64,000 bases of DNA, from assembly GCA_007844125.1 (NCBI GenBank), contig CM017555.1, positions 29,104,843 to 29,168,842 of the forward strand, given 5' to 3'. Every line of letters begins with the position of its first letter. The stretch's first letter is position 1. The notes beneath the pieces are model-generated. The model saw only the letters and a program-made list of their open reading frames with translations. It did not search any database and was not told where the DNA came from. The DNA is from Sinonovacula constricta. Taxonomy: Eukaryota; Mollusca; Bivalvia; Cardiida; Solecurtidae. The position numbers were made by a program, and so were the translations under genes. This document shows positions 27,792-41,107 of the stretch, in pieces.

Positions 27792-29599
27792 GTAGCAATT
27801 TCTAATACAGATTTCAGACGGCAAAGTTATCATAAATACTTTAAAGTTTAACTTGTAGACATTTCATTGTTTTATTGTATCCGGGTTATTTTGTTTTAAG
27901 TAAGGATACAGTATTTATCCTTAGATAATATATTCTACATAGTTTATAAAATTTAACACTCATTTCAAACAGCAAGTAATATGAAATCGACACACAATGC
28001 AAGATGCTAGTATAGTTTGTTGAAGTCATTTGTTGTTGTTGCGAAATGGCAACATAAAGGAGATGTTATCTCTGTCTCTGCTCGTCTTCTCCGACACCGA
28101 CCTCACCACAATGTGATAGTTCTATAAGCCCATATAACTAGCACCGCTGATATGATTTATGTCGCAATTACCATATAAATTGCCAGTTTGTGTGTACGTT
28201 TCTTTTTTTCGATGTGATTATCATTTATTATTATGACCAGTTTTTTTGCGTTTAGTAATATATCAGATGCATGCATCATACTTAATTACGCAGTATATAG
28301 TCTATATCCACATCGTACACCCCGTTGCTCTTGCAAAATCTCTCGGAAAAGTAGCATTGCTATTGAAATAAGTGAAGTAAGTGTGCCATCACTTCTTTGA
28401 CAATATGACCCGGACCATGTCTGAGAAATATCATTATAAATAAATGTCATATGCATTACGTACATTATGCAACTAACTGAGTCTGAAGTAAATGACACAC
28501 ACATCACACATTGTGGTCTTAGCTTAAGGACGACTTTAACTTTAAAAATACAAATAAACTCACATGTCTTCAAAGCATCATGCTAAAACAGTAACTCGGT
28601 TGTCATGGAGACTGTTTCCGCAGGCATCCTTATGACCTGAATTAAATGCATATTGGAAAAACATGCTCAGGAAAAACTACGTCCTAGACAACAATTAAAC
28701 ACAAATAGTATTACACATAAATTGGCAATAGCCACAATGATTTATACACATAAGGAAACAATTCCTTAGGCTATGTAATAAAAAAATAGGTTTTTCTTTG
28801 TGAAAACATAGTTTATCGGTTTCAAGTATCTGACGACTGCCTGTATGAGCAACAGCTGTAGTTATCTAAAGGATAACATTGTATAATACCACTAGAAATG
28901 TCTTATGTAACATTTATTGACAGCACATTTTAGAAAACCCAAAACATTGCAACATATAAGTGCAATTCCTACAACATGCAGGAACATCATCAATTAAAAT
29001 AGTAAAATGTTTATGGATTGAAACGAAGGTATTATAATGTCACGTGTATTAAATAATAAATAACAATTTTAGCAAACTTGCTTTAACCCCGTATTGAGAC
29101 TCTCTTAACCCTGTATACTACCGCGTCATAAATATTGATCACCGTCTGAAACTTTAAACAGTATAACATAAACCATTTTAAGTATTATTTGATGTATCAG
29201 AGTGTGTGACTGAACACTTCAATGAGATCGACCCTAAAAAATGACGATAGATTAACATTGCTAATCGAATGGAGTAAAACAGTCTATATCTAAAAGATAT
29301 AATCCGTGTGCCATAAATTGAGATTGACAGATATATCAATTAAACAAACATTTTGCACTCTGTACCCACAACTGGAGTCTATCTACTTAAAGGTGCTTAG
29401 GGTGACTTTTTAACTTCGATGGTTTTTGAAAAAAAAGTTGTAAACGGGCAGCACCTATGCGAGTGGTTGGGGGGATGACGTTTCGTACATTGAACTGCCT
29501 TTGCTTACATTTGATAGCAATATCATCATAAGAAATTTCTATTAACACAGAGAAAAAAAAACATAGGACTGAGTTTGAAAGTCGTCCAAGAGGTATAAC
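27792..29599. other. No recognised gene
   Basis: AT-rich DNA. Open frames do not exceed 95 codons and none resembles a protein family. Confidence 0.45.
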
Positions 29600-30295
29600 A
29601 CACTAGTGACACTCCAACATAAACAGCAACAAAAACATCATAATCCGCATACAATTGCAACAAAAATTAATTTGTTGATGCGTTTGCCAGCTTCGCTCAT
29701 CATTCGGCGAGCAAAGGAAACGTTCAAATAGAAATATCAGTTTCGCATTTTTCTTCGCATTTGCCAGTCAATCATTTGAGGCATGCGCTTAATGTACAGG
29801 TACATTTGTGTTAATGGCAATTAGTGCTAGAGAAGATTGGGAGAGAGTGAAAAAATACATCTTTTTATGATATCAGTTTCTATTATCCCTACCATATGTT
29901 CTTAACAGAGTTTCACACCTGGTGGGCCTCTCTTGTACGTCGGTTCTATTCCAACTTTTGTATCAGTGACTTAATATCTATGTTTCATGTCATGTTGCGT
30001 CCATTTTATTGTAGGGTGGCAAATCGGAGAGTATTAGGAACACATGTTTTGCTGGTCAAGCCGAGTTGTAAATCTTTTTTTACCATTTTGTTGATCTGTT
30101 TTATATTATTGAATATAAGCAACACGTGGTCTTGTCTTTATGTGACGCTTATAGCTCAACATAAATAGTATACGTGTAAACACTCAGAGACTCTTTAACC
30201 AGGATGGTTATTCTATGATATAACAAAACATCAATAATAGTTGCAGATAACATAAATAACTAAATAAGATAATATCTTCATTTTTTTAAATACTT
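29600..30295 (+). repeat. Module B, copy 2
   Basis: The longest match to the copy at 48.1-48.76 kb. Common ordered landmarks are CATCATTCG.C.AGC.AA, CGCTTAATGTAC or GCTCTTAATGTACG, GATTGGGAGAGAG, CAAATCGG, TGGTCAAGCCGAGTTG or TGGACAAGTCGAGTTG, TTTGTTGATCT, CTATGATATAA, and GTTGCA followed by CAGATAACATA. The 90-codon frame from 29,896 lies inside this repeat and is not supported as a gene. Confidence 0.75.
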
Positions 30296-32666
30296 TTTCA
30301 AGCCTAAAAGAATATGTTATGTTTTGCCGAGTAATTCCTTTCCGTTTAATGTGTCGCAATATGAATCGGAAACCGATTTCAATTTCAACTGAAAGGGAGC
30401 AAAACTTGTCATACCGTTTATGACATTACTGGAAAAAGAAATAACCGTTGTCACAATCGAACAAACAAACAAACTAAAATTACTTAGCAAAGGCGACATT
30501 TTAAGGACGAGCAATGAGAATAGTTTTATTTAATGCACGAGTACACGTGTGGTCGGGAAGTAACTCTTAAGAAGTTTGCGTTTAAAACAATATACACTCG
30601 GCTAATGGTAGACTATTTAACAAGAACCTTAACGGTAGCATATACCCATTTAAAAATAACAGCAATCAGCTGAAATATTACCGAGAGACAAACAAATCAG
30701 TCATTAGCTTATTGTAATCGATTCAATTGTTTATACTGACTGCAGGTTTTATTACAAAAACACGCCAATCTGCCACTAAAGGATATAATTATCAGAGAAT
30801 CAGAGAATGCATCTGGTAAACATATTTTGACAAATACATCTTATGAACACGAAATGCATGAGTTTCTTTAATCTATCTTTGTTGTATGTTTAACGCAATT
30901 TGAGAAGAGTAATACATTAAAGTGAATGTCTCAAGTTGCTAGCTGTCAGTTGGCATAGAAAATAAAACATTAGATCGTCATCTGTCATTCATATTGTAAG
31001 GTACATAAAGAAGACAAACATATTCAACCAACAAAGTGTGAATGACTGATTGCATTACATTGTTGTGGTAATGGTAAAACAGTAACATCAATTCCTTTCT
31101 GGTTGATTGACAATACCAATACAAATGTGAACATCAACATAATGTCAGAATATTTAACACTCTCGTCGGTAATGAATGACATCTTATTTTTGTGTGTATT
31201 TTCTCAGGTTTGCTATATTTATGTGTGTTATTCATATTTACTATGTTAGGAATTGATCGAACAGTTCTTGTCAAAGGTCTCAAATAGATATCTCAAAAGA
31301 TAAAATTTCAAATCATTTAAAGGTAAATTCTTTCACCGCAATTATGTAATAACAGTTTGAAAACACCTCTGTAGCATAAGCCATTATGCATATTATGGAA
31401 ATGGTTTATATAAAAACAAAATCAAGTGTCTCAATGACTGTTCTGACCACTTTACAAAACATATCATTAATAATGTACGCATTCTGTGACGTTAACTTAG
31501 CTTCTATTTGTAAAACTTAACAAGGCTAATGGTAAAAAACAGGTGGTAATCAAATGCATGTTGCTGCAAGTATCTATTTTAACTGCTCGTATTAGTAGCT
31601 GTTTCGGCAATTGGAACTCCCTGTATCATTTTGTCATCAATATGATCACCACTCGGATATATGAAAATGTACAAAATAGTAGTTTATGCTGTTTGTTGGG
31701 AAAGAATACTTAAAAATGATATATGTTTGTAGTCTGCAGCAGTATATTATTAACTTGCTTATATTGCAGCGTCTTTTTCTTCGTTCATCGAGGATTCGTG
31801 AATTGTCCGAGGTATGATCTTAACAAAAATCATGTAAGGAGATTGTTCGTAAACCCGTTTCTCTTTAGAATACCACTTTCAGTGAGATATTTTCCTTCCT
31901 AATGCGATTAAGAGTTTTTCTCTTCAACCTAACCATATGAAGCACGAAAGCCGTTTAGGTGTGTCCAATATTGCGAGCGTTTTTTGTTTTTTTTAAATAA
32001 TGTAGTCTTTTTGAATATGGATGTGTTACACGGTCGATATTATAAGAGATATGTATTGCCAATATGTTAACTTAAGCACAGGAAATGTCCCAAATCATGT
32101 TATATATATATATTATATTTATCGGCATGATTTATAGAGGGTAATGTCCAATGTACGTGTCCACATAGTTTCGGTCTGGATTTAAGGGCCGCTTTAACAG
32201 CTGGATCATTAAAAAACTGCAACTATTGTGTTCGTCTTTTTCTCAATAACACTGAGTAACGACATTTGTTGGTCTCAATTGCTCACAGTTGTATTTAACT
32301 GGTTGCATTTTAACAGAAAAGTAATGATCATAATGCGTCTTTAAGCGCACTTAAAGTATTAATATAATGTACTTTAATGTTTGTAAGAGTAGATATGCAT
32401 TGTTAATCTACCTCATCTGCAAGGCCAGATTAAATAACAAAACAAAAGAAGAAAAAAAGAATTAAGAGACAAATACACACGTTAAGTATGCTTCATATGT
32501 TTAATTAGTGAACAAATTATCTAAAACAAATATGTTTTCTTACATTTTTTATGTTCTATTTTAATTACTAGGCAGTTATTTACTATATCGCATAATGGAT
32601 TTTTTTTTAAAATAGCACACATTATGACAATTTAGTTTTAAATAAATTACATTTTTTACATTTTTA
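30296..32666. other. No recognised gene
   Basis: AT-rich DNA between module B copy 2 and module C2. The only simple tract is a short TA run at about 32,100-32,115. No homologue was identified by eye, although by position this may hold the decayed left part of C2. Confidence 0.4.
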
Positions 32667-32708
32667 TCTATCTATCTATCTATCTATCTGTCTGTCTGTC
32701 TGTCTGTA

Positions 32709-32799
<91 letters not shown>

Positions 32800-32800
32800 T
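32667..32800. repeat. (TCTA)n then (TCTG)n microsatellite
   Basis: About five TCTA units pass into roughly 28 TCTG units with one TATG variant. The Gln/Thr/Asp-repeat minus-strand frame is an artefact of the tetranucleotide. Confidence 0.97.
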
Positions 32801-33518
32801 TATCTATGCATGAACTGCTAATGTTATAATTGTATACTTGCAATGAGATCGGCAAAAAAAATTGTTTTGTTGAACATGGCCGTGTATGTACGACACATAT
32901 GCGCAACACATTATTTTTTTCCCTCGGATAAACAATAACAACATATTATGAATAGGGACATGGACATCTCTGAACATTTCAGAGCCAATTTACGATGATA
33001 CCGTCCTAACCACTATCTGCAAGTCCAGAAAACGTATGAGTGGTGCTTTAGTGTCCATGACATTAGATTTACCTCTGCATAACACCACACATCTACATAC
33101 ATGTAATAAGTTGATCACACATTAACGGTGACGTATACAGTAGCACAAAATTAATGGTTTTATCATTTTTCTTTTGATCGTTGCATACTCTGTAAATAAA
33201 TAATGCTTAAGACGTTGTTTGTCGCTAAGTGAAAAAGGACGTATGTAAGTGCCAACCAGTTTCCTAAAAAAATGGTTTAATTGATATCATATAACTGACA
33301 GATGGACGACAACACAATTTCGGGAGGAATTATTCTAAAAAGTGGATCGGTCAAAATGTAAAAATGACTATAATGGCAACCTAAATACATGAAGTTTGAA
33401 TTGTGGTCTGCAACTTTCCAAAATTTCGTGTAATCTTCGTCTTATTTAATTCCAATTTAAACAAAAACATATACAAGTTTTGCCTAGTTGATATTTATTG
33501 TATTAACATTGTTTTCCT

Positions 33519-33648
33519 CTGTGTGTGTGTATGTGCGTATGTGTGTGTTTGTGTATTTGTGTGTGTATGTGTATGTGGGTATGTGTGTTTTTATATGTGT
33601 GTGTATGTGCGTGTGGACGTGTGCGTGTTCGGGTGTGTGTGTTTGTTT
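33519..33648. repeat. (GT)n-rich microsatellite
   Basis: Imperfect TGTG/TATG repeats. They sit at the point where the C3 counterpart (about 58,135) has only a short T/G-rich sequence, so expansion post-dates the duplication. Open frames on both strands here are spurious. Confidence 0.93.
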
Positions 33649-33700
33649 GAATTCTAAGCGTAAAGCTAATCTCTATAATCGTTGTACATGTTATCTTAGC

Positions 33701-33960
33701 AAGTTCGATCCCGGGCCGCGACATACCAAAGTCGTTAAAAATGGTAGTGGTATAGCTCCCTTGCTAACGCTTAAGCAAATATAAGGGTAGTTCCACGACT
33801 GGTTGGCCCGGTATCAGGATAATGTGACTGGGTGTGGTATCATGCCAGGTGTTCACGGCATGCTATACACAGTGAAGGCAGCACTATATCTGCTTCAAGT
33901 GGACACCGTCTCCAGATAACTGAAATACTGTTGGTGGGACGATAAACCCAATAAACAAAC
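33701..33960 (+). mobile_element. tRNA-derived SINE, 5'-truncated, (AATAAACA) tail
   Basis: Starts at the B box (AGTTCGATCC, 33,702-33,711) and continues with GGGCCGCGACATACCAAAG. It keeps the full body and ends in ATAAACCCAATAAACAAAC. It is nearly identical by eye to the minus-strand element at 37.6 kb. The central part (CAGGATAATGTGACTGGGTG, then GGTATCATGCCAGG and GGCATGCTATACACAGTGA) fits the conserved Nin-type domain of mollusc SINEs, which I recall rather than checked. No clear target-site duplication was found. Confidence 0.88.
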
Positions 33961-35454
33961 GTTTAAAACAGGTGTATAGTTATTTATGATGTTATTATGC
34001 TGTGATTATACAACCTATGACCATATCATGCGATAGTGCACGTAACTGTGCGGAACCTATATGTTAGCATTTAATAGGAAAGGCCTTTTTAATATTAATT
34101 TGTTTGTGTCTTGTTATAAAACAAACAACTATTTTCTAAGTTAATGTTAATTTAAGTTATTTTAGGAGATACGTTTTTAATGATGCATACGCAGTAGGAT
34201 GAGAACACATTTTTAGACTGTATTAAAATATACATGAATTGTATGTATAATCTTGAACATGAAACGATGTAAATGAGGGTGATGTGAAAATATATTGCGT
34301 TAAAACAGAGGTTTTCCATGTAAATTGCAGAAACAATCTAAAGATTAGTATCAGTAAAGACTTGTTTTCTTCATATTCACATGATACAAGTAACTATAGG
34401 AAATGTCTATATGCCTGTATTCTATAATTTTAGTTTTTGACCTGTGGTTAATAAACAATATTATGTTGTTTTGTCCAGATGTTCGCGTAATAATATTAGA
34501 TAAGGATAGCTAATGCGAAGTAATCTAAATTCGTTTCTTGTTAGACAATTTGTCTTTGTAATGCCCTATATGGATTCCTGTCACAAAATATACAGTATAA
34601 CAACATATCAATTTAAATTCTCTATATTTAGCATATATTTCTTTCTCTGCGTCGGGTAAACGAAACGATATTTGTACGCATGCTCAATGAAAACAAACAG
34701 GCGGGCCCATGTTTATTGATGTTTTACTCGAAGGTTAAAGTAGTTCCCAAGTTAGAAACGGAAAATGTAGAAGACAGCATTTCAAGAACAGATGGGTCTG
34801 GTCTGGGTGTATGTGTATCTTATTTCAATAATAAACATAACTAAAAAAATGCAAACCTTTTTTACTGCGTTTTGTGTGTGTAAATTGTATGATTACAATC
34901 AGTAAATGTATCCTTAACAAGAGCGTTATTATGTTTTTCTTGCGCAACTACAAATTTAATAAAACAATGTTCTACCTTTGATTTGTGTTGCTTCATTTGG
35001 ATTACTGTAGAGATTTCGTGAAACACAACACACAACGATGCAGAATGAAAATACACATTAATGACTCTATTTCTTCGCCTACCGCTTCTAAAGATGTTAT
35101 GATTTTGAAAACACATTTGTCTTGGAAAGAGATTACGGCGATTGTACTTCTATACCATAGAGAATACGATCTCGTTAACTGTTTTAAATTTCATTTGGTA
35201 CAGATGTCTTCAATCATTAAAAACCTTCAAAATAAGTTCTGTTTATAAAAGCAATTGCAACTGTTATATTCGCTGCACCAATTTTTCGGAAAAAATATTA
35301 ACTATAGTTTGCTGTGTAAGAATTGTATAGGTAAATAAAGTATTTGCCATATTCTTTGTTTGTTACAGTTGTAATTCTGTTCGCACAAGATTGAGCCTAA
35401 AATAAACAAAAACTGTTATCAATACGTAGTATAAATCAACATTTCATTTATTAG

Positions 35455-35665
35455 AATTAAGTCAATGAAAAAAAAGCTCAAAGTAGCAACATACATCTAA
35501 GTTTGCAGAATGCACAATGCAAAACCATCCGCGTGACAAGCATATGTAATTCCTAGACAAGACATTGCATGGAAATAAAGCAAACCGAACAGTTGTTTCA
35601 TCGTAACAGTCAGTCGGCAAAAGGGCCGACAGGGTTGCACAAACCGGTTAAACCTTGCACAGACC
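35455..35665 (+). repeat. A-family repeat within C2, diverged
   Basis: The core CAGTCAGTCGGCAAAAGGGCCGAC is partly kept and is followed by AAACCGGTTAAACC. The left part is poorly preserved. Its position matches the A copy of C3 at 60.3 kb. Confidence 0.6.
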
Positions 35666-36899
35666 TATGAACACAGAATAATTGTATAGCATCACTGAAG
35701 CAATAACCGTTTGCCACATGCTGCAAACTCCTTTAAACTTGGCATAGAATGTACACGTATGCGCAGTACATCCAGGCTGCTGAACATTTAAGTCTCTCCT
35801 GAACTTATTAACCGCAATAAACTGATGTTAATGGACGATCCGGATACGTTTTCTGAGTCACTGTATTTAGTCTTATTAGTTACAAAAACTAAAGTAATTT
35901 TGAAATCATACGAAATAAGCCTATTATCTTTAATCAAACTGAGTACTACATTTTGTAATCATTTCCCAATCCTATTAAGATATCAAATCACAGATTAATT
36001 CTGTTTAAGATTTAATCATTAAATGCAAATCACGTAATGGGTTACATGCACGCGAGCATTATGTAATACATTAGTCATCGAACTAACTGGCTATGTAGGA
36101 CAGCCAAAGCAGACGATCAAGAAAAACACGTGTCTATTGTTCAGATACAATTGCACTCTCTACCATCGGCTCATACATTCACCTCTGTTATTGGTTCACT
36201 TAATGTCGGGACTACTTTCGATCCACGTGACTTTCAAATAGTCACATGATATTAAAGATGGTGACACCGGTGAAACGGGAAGTTGTTTGTTTTATTTGTA
36301 GAAACAAGAACTCAAGAAATTATAGTTTAGACAGCAAGAGGGCTAACGACAAGATCACATTTGCTCTTAACCACGTAGGTTAATGCCTCCCTCTGTTTAT
36401 CTTTTAAAACCAAGTTCTTGTCGTATTTCTTAACTGCCTCGTGGATCACGTCCATGTTTATTTACAAATGCGCATTAATATCACTATGTTATTCTTCCAA
36501 AAATAGTGGGCTTGAATTAAATAAATATCTTTAATTATTTACTTCAATATATGTCTTTTTTAGTATATGTTTATTCATTTTATGTAGAAGTATTATTTTA
36601 ATTTGAAAATATCTTTAAAATAACACTTTAAAATTTCCGTCAAAAATCTTGACGTGAGCCCATTGCAGAGGTGTCTGAGAGAGGAACGAACGACAACTCT
36701 GCATGGGAGATTGATACAATTGTTCGTGCTTGATGTTTGACCAAGGCATACTTCGTCGGATTTTTCGCCATGATATATATGACAAACATGTATTTTTAAA
36801 TATACTTTTAAAAAGTTCATACAGAAATGGTGAATCATCAGCAGCACAAAGGAAGTACTAAATTCAATTAATTGTTAATTCATATATTGTTAAAAATGT

Positions 36900-37020
36900 G
36901 CTGTATATAAACGCATAGCCGACTTTTATAAAGGACCTGTTCTCGCTTGCAGAAATAATTCTTAATTTAGTTCATTCTCAGTCACAAAGTAGTGATTATA
37001 TTAAAATAGTTGTTATAGTA
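36900..37020 (+). repeat. Short repeat shared with 41,857-41,925
   Basis: AAAGGACC.GTTCTC.CTTGCAGAAATAATTCT occurs here and directly downstream of the helicase fragment at 41.86 kb. It is an interspersed repeat of unknown type. The match is about 70 bases long by eye. Confidence 0.6.
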
Positions 37021-37578
37021 GTTTATTTTTTTATTTATTTTGTAGTTTATTTAACAAAGAACATATTAATGCAGATTCAAATTTATTATCTAATGTGTTT
37101 TGTTAGCGCCGACGCTTGTCTTATGCAACATACCCTAGTTACATTTTAAGCCAGCAGTCTTCGGGAAAAAATAGTCCATGAATGTATTCTCTGGAAGCAA
37201 ATAGCTTGTCTTTAGAAAACGGAACAAATTAAAGCTTAATACGAACACTTAAATAAGAAATGCCCGCATACTTTCAAAAGGTTTAACACATGTATTATAC
37301 ATAATAACCTAAGACTGGTTTTAAACTCGGCCTCATTTTCAGATAGCGGTTTATCAAATACATATCAAGGGTGATGGCAGTTTTGAAGCAGTGGATATGT
37401 ATTGTTTCCGTAAATATAGAAGTCACAGTTACAACAGCCAAAGTACATGTAAGATATATATACATATATATAAAAGATGTAGGAGTGTATTAGTGCAGCT
37501 AGTCCATTCAAATATAGTAGATGAAGAAAATTGAACGGTTTGTGAAAAGGGTCTAAGTCAATTACTATTTGGGAAAGT

Positions 37579-37897
37579 TTCTTTGTTTATTGGGTTTATT
37601 GTCCCACCAACAGTATTTCAGTTATCTGGAGACGGTGTCCACTTGAAGCAGATATAGTGCTGCCTTCACTGTGTATAGCATGCCGTGAACACCTGGCATG
37701 ATACCACACCTAGTCACATTATCCTGACACCGGGCCAACCAGTCGTGGAACTACCCTTATATTAGCTTGAGCGTTAGCAAGGGAGCTATACCACTACCAT
37801 TTTTAACGACTTTGGTATGTCGCGGCCCGGGATCGAACCCGGGGCCTCCCGTACCTGGGGCCGACGCTCTACCGATTGCGCTACCAGGTCCGGTATA
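37579..37897 (-). mobile_element. Full-length tRNA-derived SINE with target-site duplication
   Basis: Read on the minus strand, it has a complete tRNA-like head: A box TAGCGCAATCGG, then TAGAGCG, and B box GGTTCGATCC at 37,839-37,830. The body with the Nin-like domain follows, and the 3' end has AATAAAC units. TATTTGGGAAAGT at 37,566-37,578 and TATTCGGGAAAGT at 37,898-37,910 are a 13-bp target-site duplication with one difference. The corresponding site in C3 (about 62,150-62,185) is empty, so insertion followed the C duplication. This is the reference copy for the subfamily. It is not a tRNA gene, despite the good head. Confidence 0.93.
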
Positions 37898-39080
37898 TAT
37901 TCGGGAAAGTCATACCTTTTTAATATGTTGTCAATCTAGTAAATATTTAAAAGAAGGAGAACTCTTCATGTTGCATCTTCTCCCAAACAACGAGTTCGTG
38001 ATTCAAGGTTAGATTATGACTCGCGCTAGTATTGCTTAATTAGAATTTTATTAAATTAATTGGTTTCCATTATAGGTCAAATGGTGTTCATTGTAGTATT
38101 TTAGGTCTTTAAGAAATCAGAATTTATATCCGAAGGTTTTATTATGGTCATTGCCTTAGAGTTGTTTTCAAAAACATGTGACGCTAAACGATCCTATACA
38201 GTCACGAAACGTTTGCGTTTATCTGTAATAAGAGACACATTGTTATAGGCATCTACATGCGGGTCGGAAGTATTGAACTAATATATGGATTGCATGTGAA
38301 GTAAGTTCACTTGCTAAGACAAATTACTACCGCAGTGGTTTATGTTAGCCTAGTGTGTTGTTTTTTTCTATTCGGGATATATTGCATTTTATGCAACACT
38401 AGGCAAGATTTCAGGAAAAATGAAAAACAAGGATGGTAGGGGCACACGCATGCTCTTATACAAGAGCTTTCTGTGGTGTATATACATTCTTATCAAATAC
38501 TCTACGGAATATATATCATTAAATCAAATGTGTACCTGGAGCTCTTACTGGCGCATTTCTTGCCTCCGACGTTCATTAATGGAGAGGTAAAATGGAGATG
38601 AAAATAAAATTACCTGCCATACCTCCTCTCTAAACCTTCTTGTATACATTGCTCAGTTATTACGTTCACTTACGGACGCATCCTGTCCTTCAGACAAGGT
38701 GTTAGTGAAACAACGTGTACTGTTCGTGTAGCATTATCTTACCTCGTATAAAGTTGACGTTAACATTGTTATTTTTTTTTTAAATTTCTTATAATGTGAT
38801 CATAATTCTTAGTCGTTGGCATATATATGCAATTGTTACCAAATATATTCCACGATTCAGGTTGAAACCATCCAGTCGGTTCTTTGCAGACCTTTTGATC
38901 CAAGGCGGGGACTTGTGCTCGTTCTTAGAGTCTATTTTTCCATTCAGTGTTTAGTAAGTTTTACATTTACTTGTTGGACCATTGCGTAGTGGTATTTCAT
39001 TTTTTTTTTGTAGTTGTGGTAATTCTAATAGGACCATTTCTTGTTTGTTTCTTTTCGATTTTCTGAGACAAATCTCTTTA

Positions 39081-39300
39081 AATAAGAATATATGACAAAG
39101 TCCTATGAGTATTGCAACATATACCAAACTCCGAAAAGGCACAGAACAAACGTATTTCACATGCAAGCCAAGCGAAAAGTAAGAACAAATTTGTGATGAG
39201 TCATTTAAGGAAAAGAGCAAACCCAACAGTTACCGCCTTTGAACGGTCAGTCGGCAATATGGACCGACTGGGGTGCTTAAATCGGTTTTACAGGGCTGCA
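39081..39300 (+). repeat. A-family element, well preserved
   Basis: Begins AATAAGAATATATGACAAAG and runs through ATTGCAACATATACC, CATGCAAGCCAAGCGAAAAG, GTGATGAGTCATTTAAGG and CAGTTACCGCC to the hairpin core (CAGTCGG at 39,248-39,254 with CCGACTG at 39,264-39,270). It ends near TTTTACAGGGCTGCA. Together with the copies at 40.88, 44.22 and 62.36 kb it defines a discrete element of 220-240 bp with a constant left end. It has no terminal inverted repeats and no coding capacity. The 63-codon and 91-codon frames here are artefacts. Confidence 0.88.
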
Positions 39301-39677
39301 TAAATAGTTAAAATATAAATTCCAAAATATTTCTGGTGATAAAGTTAAAGCTGTCGGTAACAATCAATTAACAATTTAGTAAATTTGATCAAGATTCTTT
39401 CCACAGCACGTGACACTAACCATTTAATGTTTTCTTAATCTGTGCCAAACCTATCTGAATTTTCTATGTTTTTTACCTGAAGCCTCTAAACAAATGTATA
39501 CTTTTAACCTATGAGAAATCGGGTATACGTCTGACGAATGTATTGTGTCTCCGATTAAATATAATACTGCCAATTTTAAACAATATACAAAACTAGGTCC
39601 TTGAGTTCGTCAGCCAATCATATCACCGTCGGATTCACTGCGCTTCTCTGCTACTAAATGAAACAACTGTTACCTTA

Positions 39678-39816
<139 letters not shown>

Positions 39817-40329
39817 TAAAGTGATATAAATGAGCGAGTTGTTTTTCTTTCTTGTGTAGGTCTACATGTTAATTACTAGAAACAGTTGCAATTCTATGTA
39901 TTCCACATTTTAACAGTGCTGCGATGCAAATCAGGTCAAGTGATCAAGTTTGTTTGTAGTCAGAGTATTTGAATGTTTTACTTGGTAATGTCGGCGATCT
40001 TAGATCGCTTTCCTCAGCTGACAGGCTACTGGTCACCATTTAAGTGATGAGATAATCCCAATAATTCCATGAAAAACAATGCCCAAAGGCACCAGCTTAC
40101 AGAATCTGACCAGCGTACAAAAACTGACTGTAACTGTAGGAATCTGGAAGGAATCTGAGAACCCGATTCCTGTAGTCGTATAAACAACTTGTTTTTAAAA
40201 GTTATTTGAGGTTTATCGGTGAGTTCGTTTCATTTGAATTATAAGGTAAGCACTTGTTTTTATATACTCCCATTAGTATGTTGTAAATTGTATATAATGT
40301 ATCATATTCGCAATATCCCTTTTACCGTT

Positions 40330-40500
40330 AGACCGTTCCAAGGTGGTAACTGGTGATTTATCTTTATGTGTGTTATGTCTCGTCTCTTTGTTTTTCTCAC
40401 ATTTAAATTTACCTTGTTTACATTTGTCTACTGGTAGATAAAATTTAAATATCTGGGGAAATTTTGATAGGACCTTTTCTTATTTACCTATTCATTATTT
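40330..40500 (-). repeat. A-family repeat, minus strand
   Basis: The reverse complement aligns with 13,680-13,840. Shared points are GAGACGAGACATAACACA, TCTACCAGTAGACAAA and AGGTCCTAT. The edge reaches the CAGTTACC part of the core but not the whole hairpin. It lies 380 bp from another minus-strand A copy. Confidence 0.78.
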
Positions 40501-40879
40501 TTACCGGTTAAAGTTAAAATAAAGTATCTTAATGTTTACATTGGAACAGGTATACCAATTAGAATATTTATTTTAGTTTATTCTTATAGATTAATCGCGT
40601 TTAAGACAATACCAAAACTACATTTTATTCGTTGGATTCTCCTTATTGAAGAGACAATACCGGGGACACAAGTTAGGTACAATCTTCCTTTTAAGCTGGA
40701 AAGAAAACATTATTCAGTGTATTATATTTTCATACAACTCCATCCCGCCTTTTAAATACGCCCGAGACGCGTGCAGCAACGTTAGAAAGATATATTCATT
40801 TCGGTATAAAATGCATAATAACATGGCATATGATATTAAAACATGCAACAAGCAAATAAAACAATGCATATATTAATCA

Positions 40880-41107
40880 GTTAGAGCTCTGTAAAACCGG
40901 GTTAAGCACCCCAGTCGGTCTATATTGCCGACTGACCGTTCCAAGGCGGTAACTGTCGGGTTTGCTCTTTTCCTAAATTGACTCATCACAAATTTGTTCT
41001 TACTTTTTGCTTGGCTTGCATGTGAACAACCTTTTTTCTGTGCCTTTTCGGAGTTTATATGAGGTATATGTTGCAATACTCATAGGACTTTGTCATATAT
41101 TCTTATT
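40880..41107 (-). repeat. A-family element, well preserved, minus strand
   Basis: The reverse complement starts AATAAGAATATATGACAAAG and ends CAGAGCTCTAAC, like the copies at 39.08, 44.22 and 62.36 kb. It differs from the 39.08 copy by scattered substitutions and a small insertion after ATATACC. The 67-codon frame on it is not a gene. Confidence 0.9.

Larger units (their letters stand above)
32930..39300 (+). repeat. Module C, copy 2 (C2)
   Basis: Colinear with C1 and C3. About 32,955-33,085 matches 17,220-17,350 and 57,260-57,405. 33,165-33,240 matches 57,690-57,750. 33,380-33,525 matches 58,010-58,140 (GTTGATATTTATT.TATTAACA). 34,430-34,765 matches 59,080-59,420 (CCCTATATGGATTC.TGTCAC). 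35,740-36,040 matches 19,850-20,100. 37,130-37,560 matches 61,780-62,150. Insertions specific to this copy are a (GT)n tract and two SINEs. No gene is visible, and the open frames at 34,862-35,330 show no recognisable protein. Confidence 0.72.

Noticed and set aside
37800..37900. Functional tRNA gene on the minus strand
   Set aside because: A and B boxes are good, but the sequence continues into a SINE body, is flanked by target duplications and lacks a proper acceptor stem and terminator.
37767..38012. 81-codon frame across the SINE at 37.6 kb
   Set aside because: It lies on the opposite strand of a SINE head and body and has no independent coding signal.
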